Shown one piece after another: positions 22,506 through 33,990 of a stretch of 64,000 nt of DNA. The notes beneath the pieces are model-generated. The model was not told where the DNA came from and did no database searches. It saw only the letters and a program-made list of their open reading frames with translations. This stretch comes from Paralithodes platypus (Eukaryota > Arthropoda > Malacostraca > Decapoda > Lithodidae): positions 11,662,405-11,726,404 of the forward strand of contig CM064571.1 in NCBI GenBank assembly GCA_032716605.1, given 5' to 3'. The number at the start of each line of letters is the position of its first letter. The first letter of the stretch is position 1. Both the position numbers and the translations under genes were made by a program.

Positions 22506-22604
22506 ATGTGGTAAACTATCAAACTGGGAAAGGGGTGGGACCTATTTTTTTTTTTTTTTTTTTTGTTTTTTTTGTTTTTTTTTTTAAATGTGGTAAACTA
22601 TCAA
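22505..22604. repeat. 18-bp direct repeat around a poly(T) insertion at the LTR edge
   Basis: AATGTGGTAAACTATCAA occurs at 22505-22522 and again at 22587-22604. The 64 bp between are ACTGGGAAAGGGGTGGGACC followed by about 40 T-rich bases. The primer site touches the first copy, so the LTR originally began there. Confidence 0.8.
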
Positions 22605-23376
22605 TGGAAGTTAAATATTACTAAGCTATAATGAATCAAATAAAATCAATCTAAATTAAAACTACTCCATATCTAAATTGAATTCAATCTGAAACAAGCT
22701 AATTTATATCCAAAGGTCTCACATAATGAATTCATATATAAGGTAAGGTTATAGGGGTTAATATTAGCTAGGAATTAACTCACCAATAGTTCCACGTGGC
22801 AATGATGCAAGGGAGAACGTTTACCCAATATGGTGGACAACGGGGAAGAGACTTCGGTCCCAAGACTCGAGTCAAGTGAAAGAAAGAATAAATTATTTAC
22901 ATGGGAATGGATATGAATATTATGCTTATCTGTCAGTCAGTCATGGCGTCGATGAGAGCGTCGTGATGGTGTAGCTGTTTGCATTGCTGTCAGTGTATTG
23001 TGATTAGAGGCACAAAAGCGCGATCAACTGAGGGCGGATAATTAGATATTAACTGGTCGGTGTTCGTGAAGGCTCTGCTCTCTTTTCCTCAGAGGCACAC
23101 CTTGCTGCCTTGGCAAACGCCAGGAGCCCAAATTATCGTACCGCATCTAGGGTGCTCTATACGATAAATTATATTAATATATACGATAAATTCATATATA
23201 CTACATAAGACCATGGCAATATTGCTTAATAGCATATTAGGCCTTTTATAACTTAACTTATTTACAATCTTATAATATACGATCTACTCGTCCTACGTCG
23301 TGCTGCAGGAGCGACCGTGAAGTCACAGAGACATACGGGATCACAAAAGAGTCATAGCCTATCGTATTTACGATAC
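22589..23376 (-). repeat. 5' LTR of BEL/Pao element 2
   Basis: 788 bp matching 16403-17190 with few substitutions. Its inner edge is disturbed by the insertion at 22523-22586, so the full LTR starts at 22507. Confidence 0.92.
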
Positions 23377-23381
23377 CCTTT

Positions 23382-23797
23382 CTAGACACCACGCACGTGT
23401 ATCGCATCCGAACACAGTCTACACTCAGTGAAACTGGGTAGTTTAAACTGTCAGGCCCAGCTCACTACTGGGTCGCCAGTCAGTTGGCAGAAAACATTTA
23501 TTAGAACAATGGCTTAGACACCCATACACCCCCACACACTTCATTATACAGTATGCGTTTAGAAAGAGTGTGTATAAGCCACAAATATATTAAGTACCGG
23601 ATGGAGTGCCAATTTGGCGTTATATATCGTAGGTATGCCAAGTTATATATTTAATGTTATTTACTGTAGAGACGGTTTTAGTTATGTATCGACTATGTTA
23701 TGTTCAGGCACGTAACGGAATAGGCATTAATTAAGATGAAGACCAGGGTTATGTTCAATACCCACATCACTTGCATAATTCTTACTGTAGTTAGATT
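23382..23797. other. unassigned interval
   Basis: About 400 bp beyond the BEL/Pao element with no ORF or repeat that I can support. Confidence 0.6.
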
Positions 23798-24020
23798 TTA
23801 ACCCGTTTCGTGCGATTAACTTCCGTTTTATAGTATTCCAGTTACCATTAGACGATATTATTGAGATCAGGAAGGATATCTACCAAATAAAATTTTATAA
23901 ATGATCAAAAGTAAACCTTATACTGTTATAGCTACTACAGATCCTTCCAAAGCTGCATACAATCGTCTAAATATAACTACTATAAAATAGAACAGACGTC
24001 TCCCATACTGAAAGGGTTAT
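23798..24020. mobile_element. foldback TTAA MITE, copy A
   Basis: Starts TTAACCCGTTTCGTG and ends ...CTGAAAGGGTTAT. The internal arms TTAGACGATATTATTGAGATC (23848 on) and the near-complement CTGCATACAATCGTCTAAATA (23952 on) form a palindrome. The same arms occur in the copies at 57830, 58550 and 59205. Confidence 0.7.
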
Positions 24021-24157
24021 AGTCCCTACCTACTGATAATTATAATTTGTCATACAGACGAATAAAAGCGAATGACGAAACAATAGTGGTTTTATGTAAA
24101 CTACCATATATTGCACGTTTTCTGACCTCGTTTAGTAGTTTGTTTACTTAATTATAC

Positions 24158-24181
24158 AGAGAGAGAGAGAGAGAGAGAGAA
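24158..24181. repeat. (GA)n microsatellite
   Basis: Twelve GA dinucleotides. Confidence 0.95.
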
Positions 24182-24845
24182 TAAGGTAATAACACAAACC
24201 AAGATTAATTCTAAGAGACGGGGCTTCTCAAATGAGACTTCAGAATTCAATGTCCTGATTATCCGGTTACACGATACTTAAGTAAGGTTTCATTTCCTCT
24301 GAAGTCCTAGTTTCAACCAACTACCACTAACATTACCACTTTCCAATTGTTTGGTTAATTTCCATATATGGCTACCCCATGAAATATGTATCCGATCTGT
24401 GTAAACGAGATTAATGTATTCCTTGAATTCTATAATAATGGTGTAATTTATGCACAATTGTTTTATTAGTTAAAATAATTAATTGAAATAGGGCTTAGTC
24501 TCTTGGCTTAGTGGCTATCAACCCTGCTGGATTATTAAGCCAGCATATGTCAATGGGTAATTCAAAACCGGAATCTCTGTTCGAGAACTCTAGTTCCTTC
24601 TTGTCATTTGTATTCGGTAAAAGATAAATTAATATGGAGAAATACTTTATTGTTTTGCTAATTACTTCCATATCCCCGGGTTGTCTCAGTTCAATTGTTA
24701 GGTGATACGTTGTGTAGGGGTCGTAAAACTGTCCATTACCTGCTGTCACGTGAGTTAATTGTAAACAAGTAAATTGACCTACGGTAGGATATTACTATTT
24801 TATTTGTCTTTTTACTTAACTGTAGTTACTTTATTATTATACAAT
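24182..24845. other. unassigned interval
   Basis: The 84-codon minus ORF at 24495-24749 is not recognised. A sequence resembling tRNA-derived SINE heads (GGCTTAGTGGCTATCAACCC near 24505) is suggestive but too degenerate to call. Confidence 0.4.
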
Positions 24846-24849
24846 AAAT

Positions 24850-25400
24850 ATTGTATTATTTCATAATCATCGTCATCATCAGCCTTAGTCCACTGCAAGA
24901 CGAAGGCATTTCCCAAACGTTTTTACTCTGGCGGGTCAGATGTTATTCCGTTCCATCCTACTTTTACAAACTTTCCGATTTCATCCCTCTATCTGGTTCT
25001 CTGTCTATCCCTTCTTCTAGCTCCATATCTAGATTCTCATTATGTTGCTGTTCTTTGTCCATCTGTTATAATATTATCTAAATATATGATCTACCCAAGA
25101 CCATTTTCTTTATTTTTTTACAGTAATGCGATTTTCTTTCACTTTTGCTTGTTCTCTTATCCAAGAGGCTCTATTCTTGTTTCTCATATTTATCCCTAAC
25201 ATTAGCCTCTCCATTTCTGTATATACTTTACAAAGTTTGTGTTCAGGAAACTTTGTGAGCTCCAAGTTTCTGATTCATAAATTAGTACAGAAAGGACACA
25301 TTGATTGTATACTTCTATCTCCAATGTAAGGGATAACTTGTTTTTCATAATAGAACTTAACCTAATAAATGCACTCCATTCCATATCTATCGTTGGTTTG
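24850..25400 (-). pseudogene. RTE-type LINE remnant (C-terminal end of RT)
   Basis: On the minus strand, 25202-25384 reads AFIRLSSIMKNKLSLTLEIEVYNQCVLSVLIYESETW, the block that follows the RT core in RTE/BovB-like LINEs (shown here split: AFIRLSSIMKNK, VYNQCVLSVLIYESETW). The plus strand at 24862 reads ATCATCATCAGCCTTAGTCC, a sequence common at RTE 3' ends. The rest is shifted and stopped many times. Confidence 0.65.
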
Positions 25401-25599
25401 GTTTCTCTAGAGTTCGATTTTTAGAGTTTCAATACACGTTATAGTCTGATAATTTGTATAACATACAGTAGCATTTCAACTGTATGGAACCACAAAACAA
25501 AATCATAATCAAATAATCCTGATTATCGTTTAGTTTACGATGTTACCTTTACATACGCAACTGGGTATGGGCGGAGCTTATCAGTGCACTTGTTTCACT

Positions 25600-26640
25600 G
25601 GAGTCGTGCCCGCTGAACCACCAAAGATGGACATTGTTCGAACCTATTGCCAATGTGTGGCTAGGACTTTGGCATGCCCCTGGTCTACGACTTACCACCG
25701 TGACTGTACCAAAACCAATGACAGTGAAGGGCCAAGTACTGATGAATCAGGTGATATCACACATCACAAGAAGAACCAGTGAAGAACCAGTCACAAATAA
25801 CGACAAAGCTCTGGCCTGTGAAATATGTGTAGCCTGGTTCCATATAGCATATGAAGGGATGCCATTCGAGGTTTATGATTTCATGGTTAATGCAGTAGCA
25901 GGCAAGCAACTTCACTGGAACTGCAGTTTCTATAAGAGAGGTAGTGACAATATTTATGAGCATGTACACAAAATTGAGAATCAACAACTAGAGTAGCAAT
26001 CCAAGCAGACAGTCATGCAGGAGGAAATATTCAACCTAACTGAACACACAAAATCAGAAATATTATCCAAGAAGAACATGGAAGTAAGACTCGGGACTTT
26101 TTTAGGTAAAATTTGAAGCAATCAAGTCGCAACAACAGCTACAGCAGGAGCATCAGCAGTAGCAATTTCAGGAGCAGCAGCAGCGACAAAGGAACCAGCA
26201 GCGGGAGCAGCAGCAGCAGCAGCAAGAAGAGGACAAAGGATTAGAAGGAATTGTAAGTACAATTAAGGAACTGCGTGAAAAGGAAGACAGAAAGGTGACC
26301 ATAATTATAAATAGAGTCGAGGAAAGCTCCAGCAGCAATGTTGAAGATAAAAGGAAAGATGGTCATGATTTTGTTGTGGAATTATGTCAAGGACCTGTAG
26401 GGATGGACGACTTTAGCAGTGACAACATTGTGAAGTGAGCAAGACTAGGAAAGGCCGACAAAGATAAAAAGTGACCGCTACTTTTTGCATTGAACCCTGT
26501 AATGACCAGGATCAAGATATTAAATAATGCAAAAGGAGTGAAGGTACCACAAGAACAATTTAAAAATGTAAGCATTGATGCAGACTACACTCTAAAGCAA
26601 AGGAAGCAAATAATCTATTTTTGTATTAATTTCATCCCAA
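25600..26640 (+). pseudogene. decayed LINE ORF1 with PHD-like and coiled-coil regions
   Basis: 25634-25996 contains a damaged PHD-like segment (KALACEICVAWFHIAYEG ... LHWNCSFYKRG), then a Gln-rich stretch (26118-26230), a charged coiled-coil-like region (IVSTIKELREKEDRK), and a C-terminal nucleic-acid-binding-like domain (ALNPVMTRIKILNNAKGVK, FKNVSIDADYTLKQRK) through stops at 26436 and 26474. This order matches ORF1 proteins of CR1-like LINEs in invertebrates (family knowledge). No matching ORF2 follows; a tRNA-like sequence begins instead at about 26679. Confidence 0.6.
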
Positions 26641-26678
26641 CACCAAACACCTCCCATGAAATTAAGGAAAGTAATTAT

Positions 26679-26752
26679 GTGATCCACCGGGATTCGAACC
26701 TGGGTTATCACACACAGATTTTTAAACACTAACCATTACACCGCCAAAACGG
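26679..26752 (-). repeat. tRNA-like sequence, probably a SINE head
   Basis: On the minus strand, a TGTAATGGTTAGTGTTT stretch resembles box A and GGTTCGAATCCCGG is a good box B and T-arm. No seven-base acceptor stem is visible, so a functional tRNA is unlikely. A-rich runs lie to its right at 26849-26871. Confidence 0.6.
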
Positions 26753-26999
26753 AAGGAAAGATAAGGCCTAAAACATGGAGAAGAATGATCAATCGGGAAA
26801 CTACCTCTACAGAGTGAGACGTCCAGGCCAGAAAAAGATAGAAAGACTAAAAAAAAAACAAAAAAAAAAACACAGATTTTTATAAATAAATTTCCCCACC
26901 ACTTGTACATAATAGCACCCAGGAGAATCAGACCCCTGTGCAGCAAATTGCACCGAACATTGAAGTCAGAGCACGTCAGGGGACGTATGCCCCCCACAT

Positions 27000-27990
27000 A
27001 AATCCGGTTCTGTAAAACCTGTAATCATCTTGGTGTAGTGGCTTGACTAGGCCTAGTTCAAACTACTGAAAACAGTGGGTAAACCTATAGGAAGAGGTCA
27101 CCACCTGTGGGAAAATAGGATAATATTGGGTTAGGTATAGCTCTCGATGGTTAATATTAGATTAATTGGATTGGTTAATAGGGTTCAATTGGTCTAATCT
27201 AACTCCACTAATTTAATCGAATAATCTATGACAACCATGCTAACCTAACTATCGCAGCCTACCTAAACCATCCTATCCTAGCTTTCCAAGGGCGGTGACC
27301 TCTTGAGTGTTTAAAAACAAAAAACAAAAAAAAAATCAGAATGGATTTTGGCTAGTTATACGTTCTTGTTAGCTTCTGATATCTTGGGTTATTCTATCTT
27401 AATAACGGTAAAGATTGCAAATTTGATTGATAATTTGGAATCTCAGACACGGGGACGTTCCTGGGGAATGTTAGCTTCAATAGGAAGAGGACAACCAAAC
27501 TTGTGATAAAAATCATCCTTATTTTCATTTTGGAAGACGTTTCGATATATGTTCATGCCATAAAAACCAGCCTTCACATCTCATTTAGCATTTCATCTCA
27601 CCATACCAGTACTTTTCTATATTCTTCTCTTCCCTTAATAAAGCTCCATTCCTTACTTTTTTTATATATTAAATGTGTGTACCCAAACCCGCCCAGTAAA
27701 AAACCACTTGTATTACGATGCCGAACCCCAAGGGCATTGCCACGAGGGGGAGATTCGCCGCTGGTTATAGGAGACAAGTGGGTAGGGTTTGGACTCCAAG
27801 TAGTTTTAGGGCCCTGTGAAATAGGCTTGCCTACGGTCCAAGGGCATAGGTAGGAATTCGTTTTTTTCTGGGTACAATCCATAGGGGTGCTCCCTGGATA
27901 CAGCTTAGCTTTTTATATAATTTCAATTTTCTCCCTCCCCCATCTCCCCATTATATAATTTCCTCTTATAAAATTAGCTCTCCAATGCTT
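27000..27990. other. unassigned interval
   Basis: No coding region recognised. The overlapping ORFs at 27503-27882 on both strands share one stretch and show no domain. Simple A-rich runs occur at 27317-27335. Confidence 0.5.
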
Positions 27991-27994
27991 CAGT

Positions 27995-29210
27995 ATGGCA
28001 CTGTATGTTAAATTTAAGTGTAACTCTCCTCCCCCTGATGATCCTGGCTCACACATCTTCAGTATTACCCAAACTCAAATTGTAAAGGTCTTCAAAAATC
28101 CCAACAATACCTTCAAAATTCGCCTTGCCTCTCAAAAATATATTGATGCCTACCTAGCCCCTGATAACGTAAATAAACTTGAAAATGCAGGGTATGAACT
28201 AGTAGTCTCTCCCTAATTAAAAGCTGCTTGCAGTGTCAAGATCACTCACCCTGATAAGAGCATCTTCAACAGGGACGAGGAAGAAATTGCCAAAGACATT
28301 TCATAGAGGAAAACATCAAAGTTTGTGATGTTTTAAAGATCCCCCCAAAAGTTCTCAAAATTCGCTGTGGCTCCCCTCAGGAAGCCGGCAGACTCCTCAA
28401 GTCAGGTCTCAAGGCCTTCCATGTAATCATGCCACCTGAGTCATGGGTAAACCTCCAACAGTGTTTTAAGTGCTATCAGTATGGGCACATAACATCGTCC
28501 TGCAAGAATGAGCAAGTTTGCTCACTCTGTGGTGACACTGACCACTCTTTCACAACTTGCTCCTCAAGCTCCCTCAAATGAAATAATTGTAGCGGCCACC
28601 ACATTGCCATAAGTTCTAAATGCCCCTTCCACCTCAACGTCCTCAAACAAACTCGTAAGAATTCAATGACCTCTCCAACAACCCTCGCCCTCTCTTCTCA
28701 TCCCATCCAGTCACCAACTTGTCATATGCCTCAGCTGCTACCCCCTCACTCCCTCATCAATCCCTACCCCTGTCTTCCTCCTCCTCCACCAGCTCCAACC
28801 CCCCCAACTTCTTCAATCGTGAAATTTATGCCCAAACATCAGTGCTGGTAAATGTAGCCCTCCACTTAACAGACCACCAAGTTAACCCAACATTCAATAA
28901 ACTTTTGAATTACGGCCTCTATGCTCACAATCTCCCTGCCATCTCTATTCCTGAATCCTGGTATCAATTCAGCAAAGCAAAATCCTCCAAAACCCCAACA
29001 ACCACCCCCACCCCTACCTACAACCCTACAGCCATCTCCCCCTACCTCACCACCATCCATGCCTCCCCCAACTACCCCTTCTTCCTCTATCCCCAAAACA
29101 CCATCCATCCCCCCTCAATCTCCCCTAAAACGCCAGAATAGCAGCCCTGCTGATGTAACCTCTCCTACTTCCAAACGCTCTCGATCCAAATCCCGCAAGA
29201 CAGTATAAAC
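27995..29210 (+). pseudogene. LINE ORF1 with CCHC zinc knuckles
   Basis: Starts at ATG (MALYVKFKCNSPPPDDPG) and continues through frameshifts to two knuckles, CFKCYQYGHITSSC and CSLCGDTDHSFTTC (28452-28563), and a third partial one with SGHHIAISSKCP. A long Pro/Ser/Thr-rich tail ends at about 29208. This is the gag-like ORF1 architecture of Jockey-type LINEs, whose product binds the element RNA. The first stop is at 28214. Confidence 0.75.
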
Positions 29211-29374
29211 CCCAAAAGTCACACCGGCTCCGCACCCCTGTCATTTGCAAGAAGCCTCTCCCGTCCTAGCCATCCTTCCTCTCCTCACACCTCACCCTCC
29301 CCATCCCGCCCACCAACCTCACCCCACCACCTCATTATCACCAATCCACCCACCTCACCCCACAATCATCCATC

Positions 29375-29959
29375 ATGCTGAAACTAATACAATTCAACAT
29401 TAGACATTATTACCCGAACAGACACTTACTCACGCAATTAATACTAGATAATTACCCAGACATTATATTACTCAACAAGACTTGTATACACAACACACAC
29501 AAAATTAATTCTTTGGCTACACAACACGACAATCTGACAACGATGCACACAACGGAGTTGCCATCATGATTAAAAGTACAATACAACATGAATTCATGAC
29601 AGACTGGTCATACAAACATTTCTTAGCAGTAAAAACACACACAACGCTCGGTCCCCTCATAGTCGCCACTACATAATTGTCAGACCCAGAACACACATTC
29701 CTTATACCGATATGAACACACTATTCAACAACATTGTACCCACACTCATCCCTGCAGACTTTAATGCTAAACATCACGCTTTTCAACACACTACCAACAA
29801 CCCACACGGAACACAATTTCTAGCACTACACGACATCATTAAAAGAATAAATTTTCTTGGCCCAGATTTTCACACAACTTTCTCAAACAATGGGTCTGGA
29901 AAAACTGACCTCATCTTATCTAATATTGTAGGCAGCCATGTATCTGAATCATGGTCGCG
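29375..29959 (+). pseudogene. LINE ORF2 endonuclease, first part
   Basis: Opens with LKLIQFNIRHYYPNR (the QxNIR start of APE-type endonucleases), then PDIILLNKTCIH (Glu replaced by Lys at the usual catalytic ET), then after frameshifts IPADFNAKHHAFQ (D and N of the active site, 29747-29780) and GSGKTDLILSN. The ORF is cut at 29960 by the TIR element and continues at 34264. Confidence 0.8.
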
Positions 29960-30207
29960 TAGGAATTTCATGCCCAAATTGAGATAGTGCTTGATTTCAC
30001 TTCATTAGGATGATGAAAAATGTTAGGTCGTAACCTTGGTAACAGCCAAAATAGAAAATGGCCACCACCACTCATGGAACTTACAGAAAACGTGACATTT
30101 TTGGAAGTATTCGTCCAATTTCAATAGTATTAGAGTCTTTTATAGGGTTTTAAAACATTTCTGATCGTTTGGAATAGGTTTCACATCGATTGAGAGTCAA
30201 GGTCATG
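29960..30207 (+). repeat. left terminal inverted repeat of the 4.3-kb element
   Basis: Pairs with 33991-34263. Conserved blocks include GTGCTTGATTTCACTTCATT, GGTAACAGCCAAAATAGAAA and CATTTCTGATCGTTTGGAAT. The left arm lacks about 25 bp present in the right arm near 34165-34190. Confidence 0.9.
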
Positions 30208-30251
30208 TCGAAAACTAAGATCAATATGAGAAATAACTTGTAAAATGACAA

Positions 30252-33064
30252 TTTAAGTATCTTGCTGCGCTGGACAATCAGATAAAGTATTGTTTCGCCC
30301 ATGACCTGCATCACTATGTTCGTCTGATGCCTGTCCATGAAACACAAATTAATAAGCTTGAAATGGATGACCCAACAACGTAGGAGGCACTAAAGGAGGG
30401 CAACTATATTGTTAAAAATTCTAATGAGCCCTTTACTGCACTCTTAGCAGATCAGGCTCTTGAACAGAAAATCAATGAGTTGAAAGGAGTGGGTAGTCTT
30501 GTGGGTATTATGTAGGATGATGTTTCACTTGATTGAATTATTACCACACTACCACACATCCCCTCTATCGTTAGGGATTGGCTAGGTGGATTCCCTCACC
30601 TTTCAACAGCATCTGATGCTACAGGCAAACGTTATCAGCTCTCTGGTGAAATTACTCAACGTTCAACGAGAAATGCTCTCAAGCTGAAAGAATTCATCCA
30701 ATTCCACTGCATCGGCAACCCATTTATCGCGAGGACACCACTAAAGAGCATCGTGTCATCAGTGCTGATTCCAGAAGCTGTCAAGGTTGACATACTCAGT
30801 CGAGATAAAAAGGGAATGAATGGTTATACATTTTGTGTTCAGGAACGTCTTGTAAAGAACTCGCCCATGTCTGTCTGGGACCCCATGAAGAAGATGAAGC
30901 TTAAGACCTTCTGCACCTGGATGGCAAAGACGCGTGTGAGACTTGGAGATAAGATCATCAAGCTCCGGGAAGAAAAACAACTTCTTGCCCGCTTCCTCAT
31001 CATTCAACAATCACGCCCAGAATTTGTTCCTCAGTTGTCTGCAACCATTGGCAATTATGAGATAGCAGTCACACCAAGGTCAATGTTTGCATTGGATGGA
31101 TCAATTCTCATCCCAACAGATAGATTATCCATCATTCATGCTGTAGAGGAGGCAAAATCCATCCAGACTGAGAACAACACATCATACAAAGCAATTCTGT
31201 CCAGGACAGAGTGACATTGACTCAAACACCTATCCAGGCAACAACACCAGGAGACACACACAGTGTCCTTCCTGACATTCCCATCGATTCTTCTGCTGAA
31301 TGTCATGATCGTGTAATCATCATTGACTGTATGGCAGTGGTCCAATCCATGAAGAAAAATCAAGACATGAAGACGTTTGTCAACTTCAGGAATGCATTTG
31401 TCAGAAGAAAAACAAGGATGGTAAAAGCTTATGATGAGGCTTATATCATATTTGACCGGTATGACATCACTCATTCCTTGAAACAAAAGACAAGGGCCAA
31501 ATAAGCACAGGGAAACGAGACGGAGTTCACAATCCACGATGAGATGGCTATTGCAAAGGTCACTCTAAAGGAGCTGCTCTCAGCCTCCAGAACAAAAGCA
31601 CTCCTTTTCAACACTCATGGTGATGCTATACTTGATGCATACAAAAGGTCAAACATGAAGGTGGTTGTTGTGAAAGGTACCACAGTCTAATTCAACCACC
31701 ATCACTCCTTAACCCATACAGCCCCAGCGACGCGCCTGACGCGTCGGCGATGTATGAAACGCACAGCCCCAGAGACGCGCCTGGCGCGTCACCCTAATTG
31801 CGCCGACCGTAACCTCAGGTGTAGCCACTCAAGAGGGCTCAGATTTGTATGGGAACTGTGTACGTATCCCACGCAACCGTGCCGATGGTTGAAAACTCTC
31901 AAAGTCCATGTGCGTGCGCGTGAGCGCGCAATAACCTGGTTTTTGGGGGTAATTGCCTTCAAGTTTTTACTCTTGTAAAATACGTTTTCGGGGGCTCTGT
32001 AGGACCATTCTTTAAGCTTTTTGAGCGGTTTTTCGTGGTTTTTCCTTCATTCCTAACCCATTCGCTATTGTTTCTGGAATAAAACCATTTTTTGAAAACT
32101 GGCCGGGTTCTGGTGAACAAACATTACAAAACTAGCCGGGTCTGGACGGGTTAAAAGATGTGATGACCACTCACAGTCACGAGGAGGCTGACACCATGAT
32201 CCCTTATCGTGTGCTCCATGCCATCAGTGACTCCACTCTTAGAGATGTAGGCCTATAGATGTGTGGTCACCTGACACTGATTTGCTGATCATATTGCTAG
32301 ACCTTGTGGCTAATGGACAACTAGGGCCATTCATCAAGCTCCAGTTAATGACTGGAAAAGGCAAAAATTATAGATCAATTAACATTCCAGAACGTGTGAG
32401 GGTTATTGGTTGAGAAAAGTGTTGAGGTCTCATTGGGCTCCACAACTTCACTGGTGCAAATTGGGGTGGATTTTTGTTTGCAATATCAAAGAAGACTTGG
32501 ATCATTTCTTACCTGAACTTCCCAAATGATGACCCCATCATTTCTGCTTTCCAACTATTTGGTAAAGGGGTGCTTGCAAACGATTAGCTTGTGGGTGGTG
32601 AGCTGCCGAAAAAAGTGTGTTATGTCGAGAGGTTCATATGCTCGTTAACCAGTCCTTTAGGTCCAACTACAACACCAGCTCTGCGTTGGGAGCTGTTCAG
32701 GTCCAGAAATCTGGAAGGAGAGAGACTTACTCCGACGAGAGCAACATTAATGCTGCATATCGTACACACCAACTTTGTGGCTATGCGGGACAAAAGTTAC
32801 ACTACACCTCTCCCATGCCTACTGCCACTAGAGTAAAATGGATGGATGCTTGTTGGGGAAGAGTATATTCCAGTCCGGTGCCTCTACAAGCCAGCCCCAT
32901 CTGCTGCCCTAGAACTCGTCAAATGTGGTTGTCATATCGTTTAAGAGTCACTGTTCTTGCAAAAAAACGGCCTTTCATGCACTGCGCTCTGCAAGTGTCA
33001 CAATAGCGATTGCAGTAACCTTCATGAACGCAAGATGATAGATGAGGAAGATGCTGATGCATGA
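30252..33064 (+). pseudogene. PIN/FEN-like nuclease with C-terminal CXC-type cysteine cluster
   Basis: A decayed gene. After an N-terminal region (30252-31200; WDPMKKMKLKTFCTWMAKTR, IIKLREEKQLLARFLIIQ), the acidic pattern of PIN/FEN-type nucleases appears: IIIDCMAVVQSMKK (Asp at 31325), then beyond the MITE HEEADTMIP (32178-32204), WSPDTDLLIILLDL (Asp codons at 32273 and 32279) and LIGLHNFTGANWGG, which lines up with the G-x-D-Y region of FEN-like enzymes. The C-terminus has KCGCH and, after a shift, NGLSCTALCKCHNSDC, like a tesmin/TSO1 CXC cluster, and ends EEDADA. Stops and frameshifts occur throughout (for example 30384, 30513, 31502). I know similar uncharacterised multicopy proteins from invertebrates; function unknown. 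Confidence 0.7.
31709..32154 (+). mobile_element. TTAA-flanked MITE (piggyBac-like), copy 2
   Basis: TTAA at 31709-31712 and 32151-32154 bracket 438 bp. The ends CCCATACAGCCCCAGC and, inverted, CCCGTCCAGACCCGGC match at 12 of 16. It is inserted inside the PIN-like gene between the KGTTV block and the HEEADT block. Its left end contains two tandem blocks with CAGCCCCAG(C/A)GACGCGCCTG. Same family as 152-591. Confidence 0.82.
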
Positions 33065-33340
33065 ATCTAGCATAATGAAAATGAGAGATGGCTGTTAGAG
33101 TAATTGAAAATTAACTATTAGTTAAGCTGTTCCTATCTGATGATGGTTTTTAACTGTAACTGGTTAAATCTAGTCACATATTTTGTTGAATTCAAAATTG
33201 TAATTTTGAATGTGGTATTTCGTTTTTTGGGTAGTTGGAATGGGGGCTTACATACTATAATTGCATATTTCATTAGTATCCACAGTCTACTTGCAATCAT
33301 AGTTTGACAATGACAATTTTGAATGTGCTATGTACAGGTA

Positions 33341-33540
33341 TAGTGTCTTCCTGTTGAAATAACTTAGAAAAGTTGACAGAATGAATATAAACATCATATA
33401 AGGAGGACCACATTATTGACAACGTTTCGAAGATAGCTTCTTCAGGTCACTAAGGTGATGTTAGTGACTTGAAAAAGCTTTCTGCAAAACGTTGTCAATA
33501 AAGTGCTCCTCCTCAGGGTGTTTATATTCATAGTGTCTTC
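33341..33540. repeat. foldback with paired hammerhead-like GAAAC arms
   Basis: TGAATATAAACATC at 33380 and GTGTTTATATTCA at 33517 start a palindrome whose arms each contain an ACGTTT(C/T)G / CAAAACGTTGTCAAT block. TAGTGTCTTC occurs on both sides (33341 and 33531), possibly a target duplication. Similar blocks (CTGAAGAAGC...GAAACGTTGTC) are seen at Penelope-like ends. Confidence 0.55.
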
Positions 33541-33721
33541 TTGTTTATTACGTTTGTGTTCTATTATGTTGTGTATGTAGTCATATCTTTCATTGGATTA
33601 AGTACTATGCCAGCAATTCTAAATTAGGCAACTGTCAAGTAATACTAATTTATTTACATGAACATTTATTTGTTTCCTTTCATTTATATTGTCTCTAAAT
33701 TGAAATAAGATGTTCAAAATT

Positions 33722-33955
33722 AGTGGAGAACGTCTCGGCCTCCCACCTCGGGTGACCGGAGTTCAATGCCACGCTCGGGCATGAAGGATTTTTGAAGACG
33801 CTGGTAGCCGGTACCATTTCCCTTGAGCAAGGAAATGGGTGATAGTGTCTGGTAATAATCTTTGGTCGAGCGCTATTGAATCTCGGAGCGAGGGCTAGAG
33901 AGAAATGGCGCTATATTAGTAACCTAAACATTATTATTATTATTACTTGTGCACC
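33722..33955 (+). mobile_element. probable tRNA-derived SINE with (ATT)n tail
   Basis: Begins GTGGAGAACGTCTCGGCCTC and has a box B-like GGAGTTCAATGCC at 33759. It has a body of about 180 bp and ends in a short (ATT)5 run at about 33940-33955. It lies between the nuclease gene and the right TIR. Confidence 0.6.
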
Positions 33956-33990
33956 AAAAAGTAAAACATGACATTGACCTTAGTGTTCGG

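Larger units (their letters stand above)
16403..23376 (-). mobile_element. BEL/Pao LTR retrotransposon 2
   Basis: LTRs of about 788 bp at 16403-17190 and 22589-23376, nearly identical, enclose minus-strand gag, protease, RT, RNase H and integrase. CCCTT flanks both outer ends (16398-16402 and 23377-23381), a plausible 5-bp target duplication. Pol is broken by a TGA, several frameshifts and an integrase deletion. It differs from element 1 in LTR sequence and in protein, so the two are separate families that inserted in the same orientation 258 bp apart. Confidence 0.93.

Noticed and set aside
24495..24749. 84-codon minus-strand ORF
   Set aside because: No recognised motif, no neighbouring gene structure; chance ORF likely.
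26679..26752. Functional tRNA gene on the minus strand
   Set aside because: Good box B but no complementary acceptor stem; fits a SINE head better.
28719..29208. Separate Pro/Ser-rich host protein
   Set aside because: Continuous with the zinc-knuckle ORF1 of the LINE and followed at once by its endonuclease.
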